Of a stretch of DNA of 35,616 bases, positions 17,168 through 25,608 are shown piece by piece. The stretch comes from Clostridia bacterium (GTDB lineage: Bacteria; Bacillota; Clostridia; UMGS1810), in the NCBI GenBank assembly GCA_017397885.1, contig JAFQHQ010000199.1, forward strand, positions 40,603 to 76,218, given 5' to 3'. The notes under the pieces were generated by a model that was not told the origin of the DNA, made no database searches, and was given only the letters and a program-made list of their open reading frames with translations. The translations under genes and the position numbers were made by a program. The stretch's first letter is position 1. Each line of letters starts with the position of its first letter.

Positions 17168-20100
17168 TTACTCACCGTAAATCTCAATTTCGGAAACGGA
17201 ATTCCAGTGGTTTGCACTGTTGTCTTGACCCACGAAACGTACATAACGCACGCCTGTAGCCTCAAGCGCGTAGGGTTCAAAATCTGTGGTTGTGCCCGAT
17301 GAACGACCAAACACAATGTTTTTGTCCCATTTTTTGCCGTCTACCGAGGTGTGTACTTCAAAATATGCATTTCGGGTGTCGCCGGAGTGGATGGCAATGT
17401 TTATTGCTTTAAGGTTATACTCGGAGCCAAGGTCGAAGTCAAGATAGGTGTCACCTTTCTCACTGCTTGCAGACCATCTGGTTGTAAGCAGACCGTCGAT
17501 AACATTTTCGGGAACGTTTCCGTCATGCTGAGGAGCAGTAACCTTTTTAACGGTAATCTTGTTATATTTGGTGACATCAACAGCTTCGCCTTTGCCCACA
17601 ACTCTTACTCTGTAGTAGCTTACAACCTCGCCTTCTTCGTCACCCACTGCAATGTCAACTGCACCGGGCAGCTTTTCGGGATAAATCACTTCATAGGAAT
17701 AGCCTTCCATGGCTTCGGCAGTAATCTGAGGTTGTTTTTCGAGATTGCCGGCATCAACCTCATAGAAATAATTTTCGGGGTCAAAGCCTTCAATGGGAGT
17801 TCCGTTGAAACTGATTGAGTTAAGCTTTGGAACATCTGCACCCTTTTCGGTTGCGGTCCATGAATCCAGATCTATCCATTGGGAAATAGATTCGGGCATC
17901 TGAAGATCGGAAACATAGGGAGTGAATTCTACCATAAGCTTGAGTTCTTCCACACCTTTTGCTTTAATTGCAAGCTTGCGGAATTCTTTCCAATCTCTTT
18001 GTGTGTCAACAACAGGAGATGTGGGGAGCTTTTCGGCAGGCATTTCATAGAGTTCATAAGGAACATTTGCATATATCTTAACCGCAACCTTTTTGTCTCC
18101 GTGAGAGAGAATTGCAGTTGACCGGTCAACAATTTCAAGCTGTGCAGGAGTGTTGAATGACCAGAAGATTTCGGAGGGTTTTTTCATAACCGCTTCGTCC
18201 TGAACAACAATCTGAGATCTGTTGTTGTGAATCTTAAGTCCACGCTTGTAGCTCTTAACCTCTCTATGATAAACAGGCTGAAGATCGGCAATGGCAAATG
18301 CCGCACCATTGCTTGACTGATGGTCAATGATTGTAGCAGTTGTTGTAACGTCCTGCCCAACATCAAGGCTTGGGTTGATTACCAGACAGTTTCCGGCTTC
18401 GGTGCGTCGTTCATAGTAGTTCCAGCGTTTACCCGTCTGATGGTTATCGAAGTAACCTTCAAGGTCGTAGTCACCGTAGCCCATAGCCATTGCATAGCGT
18501 TCGCCAAAGGCTTCTATGTGGAAAAGACCCGACACAGCATCGGAATGACCTGTTGCGTTACCGCTTCCGGCGTACATACCTATGAAGGTGTTATATTTAT
18601 CATCGGGATGATTTCTCATTACAAAAATGTGTTGATCGGGAACACGGAATATGTGATCAAGAGGAACAGGATAGTCGCCAAGATGATCGTGATCGCCTTT
18701 TTCATACCAAAGAAGTGGCCATATACTGCTGTTCTGGTCAAGGTCAATGATCCTCTTCATCATTGCATCGTTTTTGGATTCTTTTGCAAGAATGTAGAGT
18801 GAGTCGGTGTTAAAAGGTGATTTTGTGGGTACGCAGTCACCAAATACCATTGGACCAAACATATAGAGTCCCCACCATGCTGTGTTTTTAAATCCGGGGC
18901 TCTTTTCATAACCGTAAAGCGTTTCAAGGGATGATTTGAGAGCACTCACCGCAAACACATAACGGCCTGTACAGTATCCGTAATATGTTGAACTTTCTTC
19001 AAATCCTCCGTCTTTAACAAGTTCAAGATAGCATTCAAGATTGTGCAGTGCATTTGAAATGATATATGCGCTGTATTCCGGCATTTCCGGTGCAATTGCA
19101 AGAGCTGCAATTACGTTGTGGGAGTTGTTGAATACAGCATGGTTAAAGGAGTTGTATCCACACTGAATGTTTATGTTGTTATACTCTGCACGGATTGATT
19201 TGAGTGCTGTGGGAGTTTCATAATATTTTCGTGACATTTCAAGTCCGTGAGTTTTGATTGCATCAACAGCCCATGCTTTCTGCTCTTCGGTGAGATAATC
19301 ATAAAGCCAGTCATAGCAAATGGCAATAGACATCATTGTCATTGTGGTGTTGAGCTGTGAACTTGTATACCAAACTTCAATATTTTTGAAGTTCTCAAAC
19401 TCTGCAAGACAACGGTTGAGATATTCTTCTCCACCCTCAATATAGTAAACCGTCATGCACGAAACAATGAGTGGCTGAACATTGGAAAATGACTGAGAAA
19501 CTGCTGTTTTTACAGCAGGTTTTGTTTTCAGATATTCGTCTGCTGTTTCCTTTGTCTGAGCATATTCCTTTGCAATGAATTCGTCATCCCCTGCCACCAG
19601 AGAAGCCTTGATGCTATCCAGGGTTTCACGGGTTGCGTGAATGTAGGGGTGAGATTTTTTCATCAGAACATTTTCGATGTCTGCCTGAATCTGTTCTGTT
19701 GTCGGAGAATTAAATACAAAATCGCCCGTGTTTTCATTCTCGGAGCCGTGAGCGGCTTCGGTTTTCCACAAGGTGGAGCCATTTGCTTTGATAAAATCCA
19801 GTGTTCGATAAATGATGCAAGCGGTTTCCGCTCTTGTGGCATAGCTTTTGGGATTAAAGTGACCGTCTGTCATGCCTGTTACAATGCCGATTTCGTTAAG
19901 ATATCCCACTGCTTCTTTTGCATAGTCATCAATTGCAGAAGCATCGGTAAATGTCATTTCCTTTTCGGGCTTTGCACTAAAGCCTGCAAGCTCAAGAGTT
20001 CTTGCAGTCATAACACAGATATCCTGACGGGTTATGGGTGTGCCTGCGCCAAATTTTGTGTCTGAAACACCGTTTACAATTTTGTTTTCAAAAGCTGCCG

Positions 20101-23100
20101 AAACATATGGATAGCACCATGAGTCTTTGCTCACATCTTCAAAGCTTGATGTTGCAGTGGCTTTGTCAACTTCAACAGCTTCCACAATGAGTTTTACAAA
20201 CTCTTCACGCAAAACATTTTCGTTGGGAGCGTAGGCTCTCTCCCCTCTTCCGTTTATAACGCCCATGCGGTAGAGAAATTCTATTTCTTTTTCCGCCCAG
20301 GGAACAGCTGAAAGGTCGAGGAAATAATTTTCCTCTGTCTGAACAAGCTCTGAGGATGAACTTGAGGGATTTTGCGGTTGAACAGGTTCACTCGGCAAAA
20401 TTGGTGCTTCACCGCCCATGTATATGGAGCCTGAGCCCGAACCGCCAAAACTTACGGAAGATCCGCCACCGCCGGAACCTGGGTCTTTGTGGTCATCCTC
20501 GGCATCCTTGAGTGCTTTGTTAAATGCTTCCTCAAAGTCTTCTACGTCTTCAAATTCCTTGCCCACAAGAGCTTTGTTAACTTTTTTGGAGTTCTTGCGA
20601 TATTTTGAAAGAGAGTCATCTATGCCGAGATACTCCGCATTTTCTTCATTATCAAGAATTCCGGTTAATTCGGAGTGATTTGATGCATCGGCAATCTGTG
20701 CAAGAAGATCGGCAACCAAATAATGCTCATATGCCGACTCTTTAAGGAATTCATAAAAATCGGAAATATTTTCTTCACCGTAGCTTCCAAAGTCACCATA
20801 TTCTTTTATGTCCGATGCAATTTTGTCGGTAACATGGTCGATGCTGTAGTTTATTTCATCAAAATCAAAAATATCAACAGCTTTTGTGATTACAGATGAT
20901 ATGCGTGTTTTGTTTTCAGAATTGATGTCTTCCCATACGGAAAGATAGTCTTCATAGGAAACGTAATCGTCAACGGCAATTTGCATTTTTTCGCCAAACG
21001 AGCCTCTTGACATAACATAAGCAATGTAGTCTCCGCTTTCGTGAAGAGAAACATTGAAAGAATATTCTCCGTCCATGCCGCCGGTCATCTGACCAAGCCA
21101 GCAAATTTCGCCCTCAAAGTTTTCAACAATGGCTGTGATTTGAGCTTCACTGCTATTGGAAAAACTGCCCTCTAAAGTGTGTATTCCAAAAAACTTTCCT
21201 TCCAATGCACCCGATGCGTCCGAGCCTCCGATTGCCGGCTCACAAAGTGCAAGCATGCTGTCGGTGGAATCCCAAAGGAATGCTTTTGCAAAGTAGTCTT
21301 TATAGCCGTTTTCATCGGCAGTAACCGCAAGAGATGTTTCAAGTGTTGCAGTTTCGTATGCATCAATTGAATCCACACCGGCTTTTGAAAACCTTACCGG
21401 ATTGTCACCGCTGAAGATTGCGAGAATAAGCTCGGGGCTCTTTGCCTGTGACGCTGTGGTATTTTCAAGATTTACGCAAGCACTGATTACGCTGCCTTCG
21501 TCAATATCATCGCCACCGGTGACAGTTATTTCACCCACACTCAGGCGTGAACCTGTTACAAATTTGATTTTTTTGGTGTGCATAAGATTACCTTCAAGAG
21601 AAGTTGCACCAAATGCACTAAGTTCATAGGTTGTAAGTTCATCAAGTCCACCCGGAGGAGTAATTGTGACGGTTTTGGTTGATTCATCATAAACCACATC
21701 ATCAGAAGAAAGGATTACTTTTGACGAATCGCCAAGCTTTGTGAGTGAGAAATTCTCATATGTTACATTGTCCATAGGAACAGAGAATGTCATTTTGAGC
21801 TGTGAGTCAACAGAAACGTCTGTAGCACCGTGAGCAGGGTCGGCACTTTTTACACCGGTGAAACTATCATCATCAAACACAATGACCGCTTTTGGTCTGT
21901 TGCTTAAATTAGATGAAAAGTTTGTATAGAAGTTGGTTGTTGCTGTAACGGTCGAACGAATTGCAAAACGAACAACCTTGTCATTATCGGGAAGTTCAGA
22001 AAGCTTGCCGTTAACAAACTCCGTTATGTCAAAATCATAATATTCTGCGTTTCGGATTCCTATGGGGTGTGCAGAAATAACCTTCCCCGAATTCACGGAA
22101 TCGATGATTTCGTTATATGTAACGGTTTCGGTGTCATAGTCTTCGTTTATTTCAATAACATTGAACACCTGACCGCTTTTTCCTATGGAAAATTTGAGTT
22201 TATATATAAAGGATGCAAAGGGTACGCTTGTATCTATTGTTGAAAGGTCAATTTCAACATAGTAAACATGGTGATTTTTGCCGCCTCCCATAATCGGCGT
22301 TTTGCCCGTTGCTGTTGAACGGGTTGCATCGGGAGCGGTTGTGAGCAAAAGTGACGCTTCAAGAATGTCGGGCTCGGCACCCGAAAGACCTTCGTTATGG
22401 GTGTAGGTGTTTTCGGTGTGTACACCTACAGTGAAAAACGAAAAGCTTGTTTCATCAATGAGATTGTTGCCGTAAATATCTTTTATATCGGTTGACAAAA
22501 CAAGGTCATAATTACAATATCCGCTAAAAGGAGTGGAAATTATGAGTTCATCATCCTCAACCGCAATATCTTCATCGTAAACTTCAATCTCGTCACCATC
22601 TTTAAAAAGACTTACCGAAGAAGCAGAAACCGTTGAGGCATCTATGTTGTTTGAAAACTTAACCGAAACCGAGGAATCAAACTCCACATCACCGCTCGGC
22701 CCCGACACTGCTTCCATTTCAGGGATTGGCTCAGTTGTTATTTCAAGAACGGGATGCATGTCTGTTTCTTCGGCATCCTTTGAAACAACTTGAAATACGT
22801 GAGCTGTGGGGTATACTATGTAAGCAAAGGAAACAGTGGAATCTTCCATGAGATTATACTGTTTGATAAGTTCTGTCACGTCAAATTCTTTGAGCTCAAA
22901 ACCGTCATCGGTTGAACACATATTAAAAGGCTGACTCACAAAATCCGGCTGAATGCGGTCGGGGTCATTTGAAGCGATAAGGTCGATGTTTGGTACACCA
23001 TCCTTCAACGGATCGATGGGAGTTTTACCGTAGATAAGCGTATTTTCTGCCCAGTTGTTGTCAACCTTGAAGAAATTGAGCTTCATATTGTTAACGGCTG

Positions 23101-23458
23101 TTGAAGTAAAACTCTTACCATAGAGCTTTAGCTTGGCAGACTTTATTTTAACGTCTGCACAGTCTGCAAGGTCATATTTCATATACACCAATGCAGAGTT
23201 ATATATCTTGGTGCTGAGGTCACCGTTGCTCGATGCACCAATGGAGAAGAGTCGGTCGTGGATGTTGCTTTCCTCTTCTTCTATTTCAACACCCTGAATA
23301 ACATTACGGTATGATGTTGAATAGCCTGACCATGTGTCATCGGTGGGCTTGAACGTTAAAACCTCCGATTCTGCCTTAGCAACGGTTTCAAAAATTCCCG
23401 TCGGTGCATAGGACAGAAGCATCATTAACGCAAGAACAATTGCCGTTAATCTTTTCAT
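17168..23458 (-). CDS. Giant SLH-anchored multidomain heparinase II/III-like surface enzyme
   Basis: 2096 residues from ATG 23458, which has AAGGGAG nine bases upstream; an upstream in-frame start at 23485 lies before that site and is rejected. Modules: signal peptide (about 1-30), CBM96/DNRLRE-like (33-245), Big_5-type Ig (245-345), second DNRLRE-like (360-530), second Big_5 (532-637), Ig-like with AKAFLWDS (639-743), another beta domain (745-830), helical region (835-990), Gly/Ser/Pro linker, three SLH repeats (1045-1225), heparinase II/III toroid (1255-1600), its beta-sheet domain (1610-1860), cadherin-like (1870-1960) and F5/8 type C (1970-2096). The lyase core is far from the two lyases of the other operon and keeps Asn1439-His1440, where they have Asn-Trp. 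It probably cleaves an acidic glycan while fixed to the cell wall by SLH. Confidence 0.88.
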   Translation of the reverse strand: MKRLTAIVLALMMLLSYAPTGIFETVAKAESEVLTFKPTDDTWSGYSTSYRNVIQGVEIEEEESNIHDRLFSIGASSNGDLSTKIYNSALVYMKYDLADCADVKIKSAKLKLYGKSFTSTAVNNMKLNFFKVDNNWAENTLIYGKTPIDPLKDGVPNIDLIASNDPDRIQPDFVSQPFNMCSTDDGFELKEFDVTELIKQYNLMEDSTVSFAYIVYPTAHVFQVVSKDAEETDMHPVLEITTEPIPEMEAVSGPSGDVEFDSSVSVKFSNNIDASTVSASSVSLFKDGDEIEVYDEDIAVEDDELIISTPFSGYCNYDLVLSTDIKDIYGNNLIDETSFSFFTVGVHTENTYTHNEGLSGAEPDILEASLLLTTAPDATRSTATGKTPIMGGGKNHHVYYVEIDLSTIDTSVPFASFIYKLKFSIGKSGQVFNVIEINEDYDTETVTYNEIIDSVNSGKVISAHPIGIRNAEYYDFDITEFVNGKLSELPDNDKVVRFAIRSTVTATTNFYTNFSSNLSNRPKAVIVFDDDSFTGVKSADPAHGATDVSVDSQLKMTFSVPMDNVTYENFSLTKLGDSSKVILSSDDVVYDESTKTVTITPPGGLDELTTYELSAFGATSLEGNLMHTKKIKFVTGSRLSVGEITVTGGDDIDEGSVISACVNLENTTASQAKSPELILAIFSGDNPVRFSKAGVDSIDAYETATLETSLAVTADENGYKDYFAKAFLWDSTDSMLALCEPAIGGSDASGALEGKFFGIHTLEGSFSNSSEAQITAIVENFEGEICWLGQMTGGMDGEYSFNVSLHESGDYIAYVMSRGSFGEKMQIAVDDYVSYEDYLSVWEDINSENKTRISSVITKAVDIFDFDEINYSIDHVTDKIASDIKEYGDFGSYGEENISDFYEFLKESAYEHYLVADLLAQIADASNHSELTGILDNEENAEYLGIDDSLSKYRKNSKKVNKALVGKEFEDVEDFEEAFNKALKDAEDDHKDPGSGGGGSSVSFGGSGSGSIYMGGEAPILPSEPVQPQNPSSSSSELVQTEENYFLDLSAVPWAEKEIEFLYRMGVINGRGERAYAPNENVLREEFVKLIVEAVEVDKATATSSFEDVSKDSWCYPYVSAAFENKIVNGVSDTKFGAGTPITRQDICVMTARTLELAGFSAKPEKEMTFTDASAIDDYAKEAVGYLNEIGIVTGMTDGHFNPKSYATRAETACIIYRTLDFIKANGSTLWKTEAAHGSENENTGDFVFNSPTTEQIQADIENVLMKKSHPYIHATRETLDSIKASLVAGDDEFIAKEYAQTKETADEYLKTKPAVKTAVSQSFSNVQPLIVSCMTVYYIEGGEEYLNRCLAEFENFKNIEVWYTSSQLNTTMTMMSIAICYDWLYDYLTEEQKAWAVDAIKTHGLEMSRKYYETPTALKSIRAEYNNINIQCGYNSFNHAVFNNSHNVIAALAIAPEMPEYSAYIISNALHNLECYLELVKDGGFEESSTYYGYCTGRYVFAVSALKSSLETLYGYEKSPGFKNTAWWGLYMFGPMVFGDCVPTKSPFNTDSLYILAKESKNDAMMKRIIDLDQNSSIWPLLWYEKGDHDHLGDYPVPLDHIFRVPDQHIFVMRNHPDDKYNTFIGMYAGSGNATGHSDAVSGLFHIEAFGERYAMAMGYGDYDLEGYFDNHQTGKRWNYYERRTEAGNCLVINPSLDVGQDVTTTATIIDHQSSNGAAFAIADLQPVYHREVKSYKRGLKIHNNRSQIVVQDEAVMKKPSEIFWSFNTPAQLEIVDRSTAILSHGDKKVAVKIYANVPYELYEMPAEKLPTSPVVDTQRDWKEFRKLAIKAKGVEELKLMVEFTPYVSDLQMPESISQWIDLDSWTATEKGADVPKLNSISFNGTPIEGFDPENYFYEVDAGNLEKQPQITAEAMEGYSYEVIYPEKLPGAVDIAVGDEEGEVVSYYRVRVVGKGEAVDVTKYNKITVKKVTAPQHDGNVPENVIDGLLTTRWSASSEKGDTYLDFDLGSEYNLKAINIAIHSGDTRNAYFEVHTSVDGKKWDKNIVFGRSSGTTTDFEPYALEATGVRYVRFVGQDNSANHWNSVSEIEIYGE

Positions 23459-23497
23459 TATAAAATTCTCCCTTCTTATATACAAACAAACTCAAAT

Positions 23498-23526
23498 TTT
23501 ATAACATGATTTTATCATACAATCAA
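23498..23526 (-). promoter_or_regulatory. Extended -10 promoter of the giant SLH enzyme operon
   Basis: On the minus strand TTGATT (23526-23521), a 17-base spacer ending TGT, and TATAAA (23503-23498), 39 bases before ATG 23458. Confidence 0.55.
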
Positions 23527-23619
23527 TTCATTATCTACGCCAAATTACGCACAAAAATATTGAATTAATGACAAACGGGTTAATTGATGCCGCATCTTTA
23601 AAGCAAGCCTGAGCATATG

Positions 23620-25473
23620 TTATTTGCATTTCCCTGGTTCATACAACGCAAATCCGTTTCTCTGAATGTAAGTGCGGTTATTTTTCACATCGACGTTGTG
23701 ACCGAAAATGATGTTATCCGAATCTATGCATATTTCATCATAGCCAAAGTTTATAACTGCATCTATCCTGCCTTTTTTTGAAATTCTCGAAAAACGAAGA
23801 ACATCCGCATCGGATTTTTCAAAACTGATATCTCCTTTTAAAAGCGGTTCGTACTCAGTCTTAACTTTTCCAAGCTCTTTAAAAAAGTCACATATTGCAA
23901 TGTTTGCATTATCCCAGTCCATATATGCGCGGCAAAAGGGATCACCAAAGCCCTCCATGCCGATTTCATCACCATAATATATGCATGCATTTCCCGGAAG
24001 AACAAATTGCAAAAACGCCGCAACATAAAATCTTTGCAGAGCCTTGCAACGTGCATCCTTTTCAAGACGAAATTTTGCCATGTCACATTTATCAAAGCCT
24101 TCTCCCTCGCCCGAAAGTGCAGTTATAATTCGTGCAGTGTCGTGAGTTGAGAGACTGTTCATGAGACTGTGGAGAGCACAGGGCGGATAGTTTTCGGCAA
24201 TTGTCATAATTTCCTTTTCAAAATCACTGCAAGTCATTTTGCCGGTGCAAAGTGCAATTATGGCATTTTTAAAAACATAGTTCATAACCGAATCAAGCTC
24301 TGCATGAGAAAAATATTTTCGTCTCACTCCATAGCTGATTTTGTTTGATGCATCCTCCCACACTTCGCCTACAACATAGCTTTCGGGTTTTATTTCTTTA
24401 ACACGGTTTCGCAAAAGCTTTATAAACTCATCGGGAAGCTCATCTGCCACGTCAAGTCTGTAGCCGTCGGCACCAAGATTCAGCCAGTGAGCAATGACAC
24501 TGTCGGCGTCACGAATGATAAAATCCAGATAGTTTTCGTCAAGTTCATTTACACAAGGCAGGGTTTCAATTCCCCACCAAGAGCCATATTCATCATCGGT
24601 ACTTCCAAAGCTGTACCAACTCCGATAAGGCGAATTCGGATTTTCGTAAGCACCGTTTGAGAATATTTTGTTTTTGTCAAAATACACACTGTTTGAACCC
24701 GTGTGCGAAAAAACACCGTCCAGAATAATTTTTATATCCCTTTTGTGTGCCTCATTGCACAGTTTCACAAAATCGGATTCATCACCAAGAAGCGGGTCTA
24801 TCCTTTTGTAGTCACAAGTGTCATATCGATGATTTGAATATGCCATGAAAATGGGATTAAGATAAATAATTGACACACCAAGGGATTTGATATAGTCAAG
24901 CTTTGAGGTTATGCCGGCTAAATTACCCCCAAAAAAGTCACAGTTTTTAACCTCGCCGCTGTCATCGGGCAAAAAGTGCGGTATATCGGATGTGTTTTCA
25001 TGAATCCAATAGGGTTCAAGCTTATCTCCTTTGCACTGAATGGTCTCTCTGAAAAACCTGTCGGGAAAAATCTGATACATGACCTTTCCGCAAAAGTTAT
25101 CGCCCACTTCAAAAGCTTCATCATAGCAGGTGAGCTGCCAAAGCTCGCCTTCGCCAATGTTTGTGTCAGCATAGCCATAGCGAAAAAGCTCAAAATCACT
25201 TTCATCGGTACGTATGAAAAAGTGATAAAAATACAGCCCCGGTTCATCGAGAGAAAACTCTGCACCAAAAGAGTCGTAACCATCGCAGGAAATATCCTTT
25301 GCCATGGCTATGCGGAGTTCTTTTTTTGTGTGGTCGTTTTCAAAACACAAAAATACCTCTTTGGTGTTGCAATTTTGCGGAATTTTTATGCTCATAGTGC
25401 ATTTTTCATTTGTCTTTAGAGCGCCGAAAGGATTTTTATATTCAATTTTTTTGCTGTCATATAAAATACGCAT
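23620..25473 (-). CDS. Cytoplasmic GH13 alpha-glucosidic hydrolase (neopullulanase/cyclomaltodextrinase type)
   Basis: 617 residues without a signal peptide. An N-terminal beta domain (about 1-120) precedes the (beta/alpha)8 barrel, as in neopullulanase/maltogenic amylase (GH13_20-like) enzymes. The conserved regions are visible: D252-G-V-F-S-H257, G-Y-R-L-D341 (nucleophile), G-E370-V-W (acid/base) and S-T-H444-D445. The barrel is followed by a short C-terminal beta domain. It should hydrolyse maltodextrins, cyclodextrins or pullulan fragments in the cytoplasm. It lies just beyond glycogen phosphorylase in the same direction, but a terminator and its own promoter separate the two. Start ATG 25473 follows AGGTGA. 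Exact specificity (hydrolase versus transglycosidase) cannot be told. Confidence 0.92.
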   Translation of the reverse strand: MRILYDSKKIEYKNPFGALKTNEKCTMSIKIPQNCNTKEVFLCFENDHTKKELRIAMAKDISCDGYDSFGAEFSLDEPGLYFYHFFIRTDESDFELFRYGYADTNIGEGELWQLTCYDEAFEVGDNFCGKVMYQIFPDRFFRETIQCKGDKLEPYWIHENTSDIPHFLPDDSGEVKNCDFFGGNLAGITSKLDYIKSLGVSIIYLNPIFMAYSNHRYDTCDYKRIDPLLGDESDFVKLCNEAHKRDIKIILDGVFSHTGSNSVYFDKNKIFSNGAYENPNSPYRSWYSFGSTDDEYGSWWGIETLPCVNELDENYLDFIIRDADSVIAHWLNLGADGYRLDVADELPDEFIKLLRNRVKEIKPESYVVGEVWEDASNKISYGVRRKYFSHAELDSVMNYVFKNAIIALCTGKMTCSDFEKEIMTIAENYPPCALHSLMNSLSTHDTARIITALSGEGEGFDKCDMAKFRLEKDARCKALQRFYVAAFLQFVLPGNACIYYGDEIGMEGFGDPFCRAYMDWDNANIAICDFFKELGKVKTEYEPLLKGDISFEKSDADVLRFSRISKKGRIDAVINFGYDEICIDSDNIIFGHNVDVKNNRTYIQRNGFALYEPGKCK

Positions 25474-25506
25474 ATTGTCACCTGAATTATTAATTTTCTT
25501 CTATAC

Positions 25507-25535
25507 AGTATATCACAGCTTGCTTTGTTTGTCAC
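25507..25535 (-). promoter_or_regulatory. Extended -10 promoter of the GH13 gene
   Basis: On the minus strand GTGACA (25535-25530), a 17-base spacer ending TGTGA, and TATACT (25512-25507), 34 bases before ATG 25473. Confidence 0.7.
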
Positions 25536-25550
25536 TATAATTATATAAAC

Positions 25551-25587
25551 AAATTGGCAGACTCATTTTTTATGAGCCTGCCAATTT
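25551..25587 (-). terminator. Intrinsic terminator of glycogen phosphorylase
   Basis: Arms AAATTGGCAG-A-CTCAT (25551-25566) and ATGAG-C-CTGCCAATTT (25572-25587) pair with one mismatch around a five-base loop, 21 bases past the glgP stop. The minus strand continues into GTTTATATAATT, a moderate T-rich tail. Confidence 0.7.
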
Positions 25588-25608
25588 TTGCTGTTTTGAT
25601 TTTTATAA

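Noticed and set aside
23540-23600. AATTAA/TTAATT hairpin downstream of the GH13 gene as terminator
   Set aside because: Only six AT pairs and a long loop; too weak to call.
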